Shown here one piece after another: positions 10,456-20,294 of a DNA stretch of 64,000 nucleotides. The notes under the pieces were generated by a model that made no database searches, was not told where the DNA came from, and saw nothing but the letters and a program-made list of their open reading frames with translations. The DNA lies in NCBI RefSeq assembly GCF_030253575.1, contig NC_080557.1:39787001-39851000 (forward strand), read 5' to 3'. This DNA comes from Rhododendron vialii. Taxonomy: Eukaryota; Streptophyta; Magnoliopsida; Ericales; Ericaceae. Every line of letters starts with the position of its first letter. Position 1 is the first letter of the stretch. A program made the translations under genes and the position numbers.

Positions 10456-11204
10456 TAGCTAACCATTTCTTCAAATCTATTTTACCTTCTCCTTTAGCTC
10501 ATCTGCTGCAATTTTTTGTGTTTTTGTTAGATAAAATAACTAAAAAAGGCATTATGCCTCGTCTGGTAAACTTGCTCTTAGGTTCCTAAATATGGAGATT
10601 GTACTCTCATTTAGGAGATCAAATCTCTCAAAAGAGTGATAGGACTCTTTAAAATTCTTTCAAAAAATACAAAAAGTAAAAAATAATAATAATAAAAATA
10701 AATTACAAAATCTCTTATCAATATGTCAAATTCATTCTCCATTTTAAAGTTTTGAAGATGGGTTGAAGATGCTCTGATGACCCATTTGGCAAACATTAAT
10801 TATTTATTTATTTGCTAATTTGCTCCTTTTGTACCCATTTGGCAAACATTAATTATTTATTTATTTGCTAATTTGCTCCTTTTTTACGTTAATTAAAATA
10901 TAAATAAGCAAATAAAAAATGATTACCCAACAGACCCTGACTTTGATGCTTGTAATCTAAAAAGGGTGATCTGCGCCCCTTGTAATTACTTGAGAGTTGA
11001 GACCATTGAGGCGTCAACCGAAAATCGTAATCCCTGTAATTTTTGAATTCGGTGATTAATAAAAAAATTTGTTGATAAAAAAAACCGATCACCGTATTAT
11101 TAAAACAAGTTGGGTGATTAATTAATAAAAGCTGTCCGGAAACCTTCAGTTATAAAAAATATTTAGGCGATTAATACTAAGGCAGATGATATTAAAGCCC
11201 AAGG
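10456..11204. other. Intergenic, low-complexity and LINE-tail-like sequence
   Basis: No gene. Contains the 53-bp tandem repeat listed separately. A stretch at about 10960-11085 ends in GGTGATTAATAAAAAAATTT and an A-run; it looks like an old LINE 3' end, but no target duplication was found. Confidence 0.4.
10780..10885. repeat. 53-bp tandem duplication, two copies
   Basis: The unit beginning ACCCATTTGGCAAACATTAA occurs at 10780-10832 and again at 10833-10885, with a single difference near the end of the unit. The near identity points to a recent duplication. Confidence 0.9.
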
Positions 11205-11445
11205 GTTTGGTTTTTTGTTTTTAATAATTTAGGTGTCTGGGTCAGCTTATGCTCCTGAGGGCTCAATCCCACTGCCACTTGCCGGGAGCCCAATTACTGC
11301 CGGAGTAAAGCTCTGTATGGATTGGCCTCAAAAGAGTTGATAGAATTTGACAAGTTTCGAACCCAAGACCTTCAGAGAGAGCAAACCCTTAAGTCTCAAG
11401 CATTGTTTACTAAGCCAGGGTTGGCTTAGTAATCTTGACTTAAAA
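11205..11445 (-). mobile_element. tRNA-derived SINE, family A copy 1
   Basis: On the minus strand it has an A-box-like CCTGGCTTAGTAAAC (plus about 11406-11420) and a good B box, GGGTTCGAAAC (plus about 11354-11364). A shared body with GGAGTAAAGCTC and a GC-rich AGCTTATGCTCC segment follows. Two more copies follow downstream in the same orientation. Confidence 0.65.
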
Positions 11446-12584
11446 CTTATGGGTCTGTTCTCTCGTAACGTCTCGAGCTCGATTCTCCTTGTTAGCAATT
11501 TAAAAGTCACTTCATCCTCACATATAAGCGTGTGAAACGGCCGTTGGATGAGCTGTAGAGATTAGTTCAAGATGCATGCAGTGGCGAACTTATGTTGAGT
11601 CACAAGGGGCACGTACCCCCGTACTTCAAAAAATGAAAATTCCACTAGTGCCTTAATATTTATCGTTATTACAGTAGCATCCCCATGAATTAAATTGAAT
11701 TTTGTCCTACAATTTACGAGCAAAAACTAAGTTTTTGTCACCATCAATATGGACTATGATAAATATCATCCTCAAGAGGCCTTTGGCCTAATAGCATCAA
11801 GGGTGCACTTAAGTGCTAGCTAGGAGTAAGAATTTCAAGAGTTCAACTCCTCCTTCAAGGTGCTAATCTAACAATTCTAACTTTCTTCGAGATGAGAGAG
11901 AGAGAGAAAGAGAGAAACCTTCTACCAAGTCTAAGAAAAGATTAGGAGTTTTTTTTGTTCATATCTTTCTGATTATTTGTTAGGTAAATAGATTAGGACT
12001 TTCGATCATATTTTATTTAGCTCCATTTTAAGAACTGTTTGTTTTCGGATTAACTTAATTAGTACGTGAATGATACGTAAGATTTTTGAATGTTATATTT
12101 GTGGGTGAAAAATTACGACTTCCATATACATGTTATGAGAAGAAAATTACACGATTATGATCAATAAGTGCTCGTAGAAATCTTGAATTCCTCATATGTT
12201 GGTGCCCCCACTATGGGAAATTCCTAAATCCACCGCGTGCAAGATAGTCCGAGACATCAGCACTACAAAAAAGAAAGGGCAGATGATATTATCTTATCAC
12301 TAAGAGGACATATACTTGCATCTAGAGGCGAATTGTGGTGATTAATTACCAGGTAAATAAATGATATGTGGGTGCAATGAATGTATGTAGTTTGGCAGGA
12401 TTCGTTTGACCGACATATATAAGTAACCCAGTCTAACCTCTATCGAATAATTAGAGTACTGGGTAACCTTTTTAATTTCGTTGGCAAAAAAGAAACCCTT
12501 CTTTATTTTATTCTAAATACACCCGCATAATCAAAATGCATGCATGTATGTTTATGTTTGTCAAACTCTTTTTTTAAGAAAAAT
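11446..12584. other. Intergenic, no gene seen
   Basis: AT-rich sequence without recognisable domains. Includes a short GA-rich patch near 11893-11920. Confidence 0.5.
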
Positions 12585-12786
12585 TTAGGTATTTGAACAG
12601 CTTACGCGCAACCCTACTAATCTTGGAGGATCAATCCCCCCACCCACTTGCGGTGAGCCCAATTAAGTCGGAGCAAAGCTCCATGACGGGCTCCAAAGGA
12701 AGTTGATAACACCAAAGAAATTTCGAACCTAAAACTTTATAAGGAAGCAAACTCTTAAATTACAGGTCTTGACCACCGAACCAACC
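12585..12786 (-). mobile_element. tRNA-derived SINE, family A copy 2
   Basis: Minus strand: A-box-like GGTTCGGTGGTCAAGA (plus 12767-12783), B box AGGTTCGAAAT (plus about 12720-12730), then the shared body with GGAGCAAAGCTC and AGCTTACGCGCA read on plus. It aligns by eye over its whole length with copies 1 and 3. Confidence 0.65.
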
Positions 12787-13139
12787 TTTTGAAATTGTAT
12801 GTTTGTCCAGTTAATGAAGCAATTAAGGAAAGTAGTTTTTTCTACTTACTAGCAGTTAGGCACGCACTCGATGGGTGCAAGCAATTCTTCTAGGGCCACA
12901 AACAAAGACACATGCACGCATTGACAGACAAAAAAGTCGATAAAACATACGTACGCGGGTTAGAAAATTTGACAGTGGTTGGTCGAGTGAGGCACGCAAG
13001 AGTAAGGAGGGTTGGCAGTGGCACGACGCCGCTTTTTATGGTGCTGTCGTCATTGTTCGTTGCATCTGGTTTTGGTGGGGCAAGTTGTAAAGCATGCTTC
13101 TTAATTTCTTCCTTAAGGGTTCACTTAACTTTTTTTTAA

Positions 13140-13325
13140 TAACTCGGGCGTCTGGGTCAACTTACACGCACCTTAATTAATCCTGGATGCCAATCTCACC
13201 GGGCACTTGTGGGGAGCTCAATTAAAGTTGGAGCAAAGCTTCATATAAACTGATCCTAAAAAAGTTGATAACACGTGAGATTGGGAAGAGAGACTTTAGG
13301 AGAAAGCAAACATTTAACACTCCGT
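13140..13325 (-). mobile_element. tRNA-derived SINE, family A copy 3 (head lost)
   Basis: Shares GGCGTCTGGGTCAACTTACA, GGAGCAAAGCTTC and AAAGTTGATAACAC with the copies at 11205 and 12585. The tRNA-like head region is diverged or missing. Confidence 0.55.
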
Positions 13326-13390
13326 TTGGTTTAACTTTCTGAGAGTAACTTTTAACTCTCGGCACAGTTTTCAATAAATCTTTGATAAAG

Positions 13391-13522
13391 GGGAAAATGA
13401 CAGCCCAAGACGTTTTTTGACAATTAATACCCGCCAATGACATGATGAGAACATTTGTTAATGCTGAAACTGTCATTAGCGGGTATTAATTATCAAAACA
13501 CGTCATTGTCCGTCATTTTCCC
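13391..13522. mobile_element. Fold-back Mutator-like MITE
   Basis: 132 bp flanked by a perfect 9-bp target duplication, TTGATAAAG (13382-13390 and 13523-13531). The element is almost all inverted repeat: the left arm starts GGGAAAATGACAG and the right arm ends CGTCATTTTCCC. The arms share ATTAATACCCGC and its reverse complement. A 9-bp duplication is typical of Mutator-type transposition. Confidence 0.88.
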
Positions 13523-13735
13523 TTGATAAAGACATCTAAGTGGATTGCCTGCCTTTGACAGGACCGAGGACTGAGGAGGAGAACAGTCGAAATGCGCGTA
13601 AGCTGGCCCAGACACCTTTGACCGTTGAAAAAATTTACAAAAGAAATACTACATCAGATGGAAGAGACGCTATAAAATAAGCCAGCAGCCACAAAAGGTA
13701 ACTACCAATGGCTACCACTAAACCTTGTTAGAGTG

Positions 13736-13960
13736 ACCAAAAATGCTACACACGCACAATCGTTGTGTTGGTTGTGCACGAGATTCTGACTGTCCAGATG
13801 TATTTGGACAGTCTAGATTTAAAAAAAACTCTTCCAGAGAAAAGTTTAACTTTTTCAGGGAAAATTTTGAGCGAATCCTAGTCATTTATTAGAGCAATGG
13901 ACGGCTAGAAATTGGTTGTGTATTGTGTTTTACACAACCGTTGTGTGTAGCACTTTTGGT
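13736..13960. mobile_element. MITE with imperfect terminal inverted repeats
   Basis: Starts ACCAAAAATGCTACACAC and ends with the near-reverse-complement GTGTGTAGCACTTTTGGT. GAGTG flanks both ends (13731-13735 and 13961-13965) and may be the target duplication. No coding content. Confidence 0.65.
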
Positions 13961-15350
13961 GAGTGACATGAATATCTAAAATCATAAATTTGGTTCTCTC
14001 TCCTGCTATCAGGAATACTAGTTGGAGATCTTTTGCTCGATCTTGTAATAATAGTATTTGTTATTTTTTTTTAGGAAACATAAACTTATCATTGATATAT
14101 CAAATAAAGTCATCACATTCAAAGACTCCAACCGATATGCCTAATTAGTTACTGTAATGGAGTCACGAAACGTAACAGGATACGGGGGAGATACTGAGGA
14201 CACGTCTAAGAAATTGTTGAATTTGTAATAAGGGAAGATACTAAGGACACGCTGGGATACGTTGGAGACAGGTTTGAAAACATACGTGTCTTAAGTTAGA
14301 ACGAGTAGGGACACGATAGGGATCCCTAGCTACACGATAGCGATTGATATACTACAAGTTCACACTCGTATGTATTTGTTCTGGCGTGTCGGCCTATATC
14401 TGTCCCTATTTTTTCAACTGTTGTACACATAGTCGTACCCATATCCGTGCTTCAACTACTTTCATTGCTAGACTTGATAGTGTAATCTTTCGCTAGCAAG
14501 TGATGTACAAGAGAACCACTTGGGAAAGTTGTGACTGATACATTCACATGAGTAAGTGGAAGATAGGGTACCCTTTCCATTCGTGACAAGGACTTCATGC
14601 CAACTTCCAGCCAAATATTGAGCTAGTCCACATCACACCACTCTCCTACTCATGATCCTCTTGCTTGTTACCCTCACACCTGCCTCGTGAATAAAATCCT
14701 AATTAGGGAAATAAGATACAAGTGAAAATGTGTAACTATATACTACATAGTTACTTAGGCAGCCATTTAGCTTGCTCGGAAATAAACCTATCGTCCCGGA
14801 CTTCTTTTGATAACCGATTGTCCACGACAAGTTATGCGCACCTTGACTAATCCAAGAACCTTTAGTTTTTTTTTTTATTAGCACCCAGAACCTTAAAGTT
14901 AACCACCGGACAAATCTTCAGTAGCCTCAAGGGTTCTTTATTAATTAGCGGTGAGAAACAAATGTGTGACCTTGGAGAGTCAGTCCTCGCTGTCATACTC
15001 TCAGTCGATCAACCCTTGGGTTTAATAGTCCCAGTATCAAGGAAGCTATATTCGCATCTCATGAAAAAGGACATCTTTCGAATTGGTTTTCCAGAGTATG
15101 TAGCTTTGTTAAGCTGTACACGAGTGAAAAAAATAGCAAAACCAAGAAATAAGCTTCCCTTGATTTCTAGTGCACTACTCATTGTGACTTAAAAAAGAAG
15201 TCAATGGCAACATTAACATGTACGTACCTTCACTACCAAGTCAATTACGTTTAGAAAACAATGATCATAGTACAAGTAACAAGTCGCACCTAAGCGGATG
15301 GCATAGGCTGACTTGAATGGGTTACCAACTTCAAATTTAATTAATTTATT
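13961..15350. other. Intergenic, SINE fragments, no gene seen
   Basis: Contains a T-run at about 14063-14072 followed by antisense retroposon-like sequence. SINE fragments lie at about 14825-14870 (family A body) and 14888-14945 (tail as in the 2905 element). No supported coding sequence. Confidence 0.45.
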
Positions 15351-17228
15351 GGATAGGGATTACACAAAAACAAGGACCAGTCTGCAATTTTTACCAGTAA
15401 ACATGGCAGTACAATCTGGAGAGAACCCACGGCTTTGAGTAACATTGACGTGTAAGTGAAACATGCGAAGGACCCAACACGTAAAGAATGATCTGTCCTT
15501 AAATTGGAGTCAAACCAACGATACCTGCATATACAGGTTCTCAGTAAAACCTTGAAACAAAGATGAAAGGAAATCTCAACCATTAATCAACCAGTGCATT
15601 TAAGGCATGCATGCATGCATGTATGTATGTATGTATATATTGCAGCGAGGATACAATAGAAACTTCTTGCAGTCATGTTCAGGCAATGTGATCATGAAAA
15701 TAGACGAAATGGGAATAGAGCATTAAAATGCAATTAAAATGACAATTATGCCTAGACAATACGGATAGCAAGGCGCACCAGAGAACACGAAGTTGTTACA
15801 GAAGACTTGCAAACGTACCAACACAACAGGAAATGGTGTGTACTTCTAGAGTGATACTGTTCCACGTTTTGATATGGAAGGAACCATTTACCAGTTTATA
15901 TTGCACCATTTTGTACGAGTGCATCTACATAATAGATAATTGGTCTTCAATAGACATGGAACTTTTAACAAAAGTGGCAGCTCATATCAGTAGAGTTCTC
16001 TTAATTACTAGAAATGGGAAGAGATCTGGAAATTTAATAAGATAATCTGTAGGAGAAACTAACAGGGTACCAAAAGAAGAGTACTCTTAAGTATTAGAGA
16101 AAGATGGGTGAATGTATGAGGGTCTATAGTCTCCCTCAGAGAAAGGAAAAGAGTGGAAAACATATCTACAAGCAAGGTCAGAAGATCAAACGAACTTCAC
16201 TGGTAAGCAAGGACTTGAGGACTATATGGAGCAGCACATAATTTAACTAATACGTGCCACAATGTGATAGCTCAAAGAAAGTAAAAGTGGTCAAGAGATG
16301 CCATAGGAAGATGTTTCATTCATCAAACCTATCATTGAGGAATTGCAAAAGATACAAATTTCAACTGACACTTCAATATCCTTTAAAGAAACTTCATGAC
16401 CACAAGTTCAAGTTTGAGAGCAGCCTTCAATGCACTAGGAAATGCCTAGATCATTGAATGAAATATGCCCAGCTGAAGGAAATCTAGATTGAAAATTTAC
16501 ATCATATGCTTGAAATCTGGTTGTTTCATGTGTTTGTCCTTCAAATAATCCAATGTGAGTCTTTACAGCCACTGGTGGGTTGAAAGTCAATGTGTATGCA
16601 AATATACATGTCAAATGAAAGTCCAAACATCCCACCCCAAAAGATGCTTGGAAGTTGGAACCGTATACCTATGCCATACAATGTCAGCCAAATAAAATGT
16701 CACTATCGCTGAACAATTACTAAAGAAAGATATACCCCGGGCTTTGGAAAGACATGCAACCATATGGCAAATTAGCACTCTAACTCCAGACTCGGTGAAT
16801 CAATCCAACTTATCCATGGAACATCAATCCACTATGATGCGATGCAGATGGAGGATGTCCATCTTTTCAATGCTGAGGGATTCATAAAATCGGTTACATT
16901 ATCTATAGTATAAGCTTATTCTTTTCCACAAGTGTCTTGGGTTAGTCGTGTCTCCAGTAGTTCTTCAGGGGTGTCATGATTATTAGCAAGCTATAATTTT
17001 TTGCTTTCTTTTTGTTTTTTACTAACCCCACTCGCCCTTTTAAATGCCACACCAGCCCTTTTCTCACCATGCTACAATAGCTTTTGCACAACCCATTAGT
17101 TTGCTTATAACCAGAAGCCAGAATACTCAAATAAGAAAAAGAAAAGTGTAAGGTATTCTCTCTCCAAGCACACCAAACAAGAAACAAATGGGGAAACAAG
17201 GAGAAGACTGTGAAGGTCATTAGCATAC
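15351..17228. other. Downstream region of the superoxide dismutase gene
   Basis: Lies 3' of the last recognised SOD exon on the minus strand. It probably holds a long last intron, the terminal exon and the 3' UTR, but I could not find a convincing terminal exon. Short tandem TGCA/TGTA repeats lie at about 15608-15640. Confidence 0.4.
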
Positions 17229-19223
17229 CACATGCCAGTCGTCCACCTGCATTTCCAGTTGTAAGGCTAAGTTCATGACCACCTACAAAGGCATAATATG
17301 AACACATTGAGAATGCAATATCATTAGCAGACTGACGATGGTACTCTCTCGGGAAGTATTACTAAAAACAAACTTTTTAGGGTAAAAAGTAGTACAATGA
17401 CACCTGAAGACGCTAATTGCAACTGAATACAAACTAACAAACATGAATTTTACCTTTTCCAAGGTCATCCTCAAGCTCGTGAACAACAAGGGCCCTGCCA
17501 ATAACTGCATTAGGTCCAGTAAGCGGTATCTGCACATCCCAGCCAATGGAACTTAGTAAAGATTGACAAGGACGTCTCCATAGGACTGTTATAGAGTGCA
17601 TACAAACAATCAGACACAAACATTACCAGGCTATCCACAATTGTTGCCTCTGCCACCCCTGAATTATACAAATCAACAAATAATTCAATAACAGTAAGGA
17701 CCGAATGATTCAAACGTAATATCATACTTACCATCGGCATTAGCGATTATGTTTCCCAGGTCACCCGCATGACGGACGTCATCTTCAGGAGCACCATGTG
17801 TCAATTTATTAGGATTAAAATGTGCTCCTGTTACACACACAAATGAAAAAAAAAATGCAATAATAAGCCCAAAGTAAATTACAGCCTTTCAACCGGATCT
17901 GAAACAGAAATTTTATTTTTTATTTTTTACAATTACTATCCATCGAACCTGTTGATACACATCCATTGGTTGTATCTCCATACTCATGCTACACAACATC
18001 AAAACAGCAAACAGTTATGTACTTCACTAGATCAAGCTAATGAATTAACTTGAGGAGATACTCACTAGATGGAACCCGTGAGGTCCTGGAGCAAGTCCTG
18101 TTATACGGACATTCACGGTGGTCGGACCTGTTGGAAAACAATATCCACTTCACAAGTTCTCATTTCAACTGAATTACATATCCACACATATGAAACACAT
18201 ACATGTTCAAGAGAGGTGAATTGCTGTGGTTATTGTTGACAAAACAATACCCACTTTGCACCAATACTCCTTTTCAACTCAACTAGTTATATATACCCAC
18301 TCCACAAAATCAGATACCATATTAAGAAGATTTGCAGCGGTGACTTGCAGTGGTTATTTAAAACAATACCCACTTCCTAAATTGTCAAATTTAACTCAAT
18401 TACTGACAGCTACAGATGAAAAAATAATACCCATTTCACCAATTCTCTTTTTAATTCTAACACCTGTACATGTACTATACAAAGCACCACTTTCATAAGA
18501 ATTTCAATGGTTAATTGCAGTGGCGTTTGTCAAAAAACTACACCCATTTCACAACTCTCATTTTCAGCTCAATCACTTGTACATACCCTACACGGTCTAC
18601 ACCAAACACATACGTATTCACCAGAATTGAAGTGGTCAAAAGCTGAAAAGAGAACAGACACTCGTTTTCTCGATTGAGGGTGACGACGCCTTCAACATTG
18701 GAGTTTCACCAATTCTCATTTTTAATTCAAACATTTATATATGTACTACACAAAGCACCTACATTTTATCAGAATTACAGCTGTTAATCGCGGCCGGCCT
18801 TGCTGAAAAACCTACACCCATCTCACAAATTCTCATTTCCTGCTCAATCACCTATACATAAACTATCCAGTCTCTACGAATCAGATACACATTCATCATC
18901 AGAATTGAAGTGGTCAAAAGCTAAAAAGAGAACAGACCCTCGTTTTCTTGACTGAGGGTGACGACGCCTTTGACATTGGAGTTTCCGTTGAGGACGGCGA
19001 CGGCCTTCTTGGCGGAGGCGACGACGGTGAGGGGCTTCGGGGCGGTGGCGGCGAGGGTAACGGATTGGCGGGTGAGTTTATTGAGGAAAACTCCGTGGAA
19101 TGGAGAGAGGAGTTGTGGGTTATTATGAGGGGTCGAGAATGCAACTGGGTTGAGCAGAATTTGGGATGGGGTGAACGAGAAGAGGATTGTGTGGGCGGCC
19201 ATGGCTGCGATTGCGGCTTGCAT
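17229..19223 (-). CDS. CSD2: Chloroplast Cu/Zn superoxide dismutase (last exon not located)
   Basis: Converts superoxide to oxygen and hydrogen peroxide in the chloroplast stroma. Seven exons read on the minus strand: 19223-18938, 18127-18066, 17988-17949, 17827-17732, 17658-17627, 17529-17454, 17282-17229. All have GT-AG borders and keep frame (646 nt). Residues 1 to about 65 look like a transit peptide. The mature enzyme shows the copper ligands in GFHLHEYGD (split between exons 2 and 3) and the zinc-site loop [21 protein letters not shown]. Another copper His lies in VVHELEDD, and the active-site Arg in [10 protein letters not shown]. Start at 19223 chosen; a second ATG at 19202 is possible. 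The family ends a few residues after LACG, typically GLTPV, and that exon was not found between 17228 and about 15000. Intron 1 contains a duplicated copy of the end of exon 1. Confidence 0.93.
17748..17769 (-). promoter_or_regulatory. Predicted miR398 target site in the SOD mRNA
   Basis: Within exon 4, TGCGGGTGACCTGGGAAACA reads as a near-complement of miR398, with the GGGTGACCTG core matching. In Arabidopsis, CSD2 mRNA is cleaved by miR398 at the equivalent coding position, linking SOD level to copper supply and stress (established knowledge). That the site is used here is inference. Confidence 0.75.
18433..18990. repeat. 278-bp tandem duplication in SOD intron 1 including the exon 1 edge
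   Basis: Two units about 278 bp apart. AGTGGTCAAAAGCT occurs at 18631 and 18909, and the end of exon 1 with the phrase GAGGGTGACGACGCCTT is repeated near 18676 and 18954. The inner copy is a pseudo-exon; its flanks share CACCAATTCTC and CATCTCACAAATTCTC-like blocks with the outer unit. Confidence 0.8.
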
Positions 19224-19415
19224 TTGCAGAGGATGAAATCTTTACCAGCTTCTGTTCAACAGTTCCTCGGATAAAATCTATCTGGCCGATAATTTGGTTT
19301 TTTGTGTTTTTTTTTTCTTCATTTTTTTTGAAGGTAATCCTAATTGTTTGTTTGAGATCAGGAAAATACTCTTAAATTTCAATTCGTACTGCAACGTAAA
19401 AAAAACAAAGATGTT

Positions 19416-19551
19416 ATTCACACAACAATCCAAACACAACAACTTATACAACTTCTCACATATATGTGGGGCCCACACATAGTAGTGTGTGTGGAGCCCA
19501 TATGCATGTGAGAGGTTGTGTAAGTTATTGTATTTGGATTGTTGTGTGAGT
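19416..19551. repeat. Fold-back MITE upstream of the SOD gene
   Basis: Near-palindrome of about 136 bp. The left arm has TCACACAACAATCCAAACAC and the right arm the reverse complement TTTGGATTGTTGTGTGA. The centre holds CACATATATGTGGGGCCC and GGGCTCCA-type blocks. It lies about 195-330 bp upstream of the SOD start codon, within promoter range. Confidence 0.75.
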
Positions 19552-20180
19552 ATCATTTTTGTAAAAAAAATGACACAGGTTTGAAAACTTTTTTTATTTA
19601 GCTTTTAAATGTTATGAACAAGCCCATGGGTCTGAATTGTTGTGGCCGGAGACGGCCCGGCGCAGCCGGTCGGTACGAAATCCCTCCCGGCCGGTCGGTA
19701 CTTATAGCACAACTCGAAAGAAAGTGTTTAGTGTAAGATAAGAGAAACGTATAAGGAAACAATTCACGAGATGTGGGAGGATCATTCATGGAAGACACAT
19801 TGACATAAATGTTAATAAATCCTAAGTTCCTTTTTTTTTTTTGTCGTCTTTTTTGAATGTTTAAAAAAAATATATTCGTATAAAAATCATAATTTTTTAC
19901 TTTAATAATTCCAATAATACATCAAGAGAAACCGGGCCTAAAACTTTTTGACCCCATAAGATTTTTAATTAGATCACGTTTCGTTAAATTTTTATTTTTA
20001 TTTTACAAAATTATCATTTTCTTATAATACATCACTTTTAATTGTAAAAAATAAATATTTATTTTAGTCCATAAAACACACACTTTAAATGGCAACGAAG
20101 GATTCAGGTGCTAAAAGTGTTTCAATGTGTTGCTAAACTCATCGGGCGAGAGGTTTTTGGTCTTCTGTCCGAAGAAGGAG

Positions 20181-20220
<40 letters not shown>

Positions 20221-20294
20221 GCTCTCAACCAAGAATCACCCATGGAACACCCACTCCCAACCCAACCTTAACAAAATCCCCAACTCCAAACCCC
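19552..20294. other. Intergenic and SMG8 5' leader
   Basis: Region between the divergent SOD (minus) and SMG8 (plus) genes. A CT run at about 20181-20218 lies roughly 80 bp before the SMG8 start and is probably in its 5' UTR. GC-rich repeats of GGCCGGTCGGTAC lie at about 19666-19704. Confidence 0.5.
20181..20218. repeat. (CT)n microsatellite in the SMG8 leader
   Basis: About 18 CT units just upstream of the SMG8 start codon, in the presumed 5' UTR; the same arrangement is seen in the zinc finger gene at 1999. Confidence 0.85.

Noticed and set aside
14054-14380. GTATTTGTT at both ends of an antisense T-run insert as a target duplication
   Set aside because: Nine-base AT-rich match is weak and the insert has no recognisable family similarity; left as intergenic.
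16780-16809. Minus-strand GTTGGATTGATTC stretch as a candidate last SOD exon
   Set aside because: It reads VGLIHRVWS then stop after an AAG, loosely like the family ending, but the acceptor is poor and the residues do not match GLTPV. Treated as chance.
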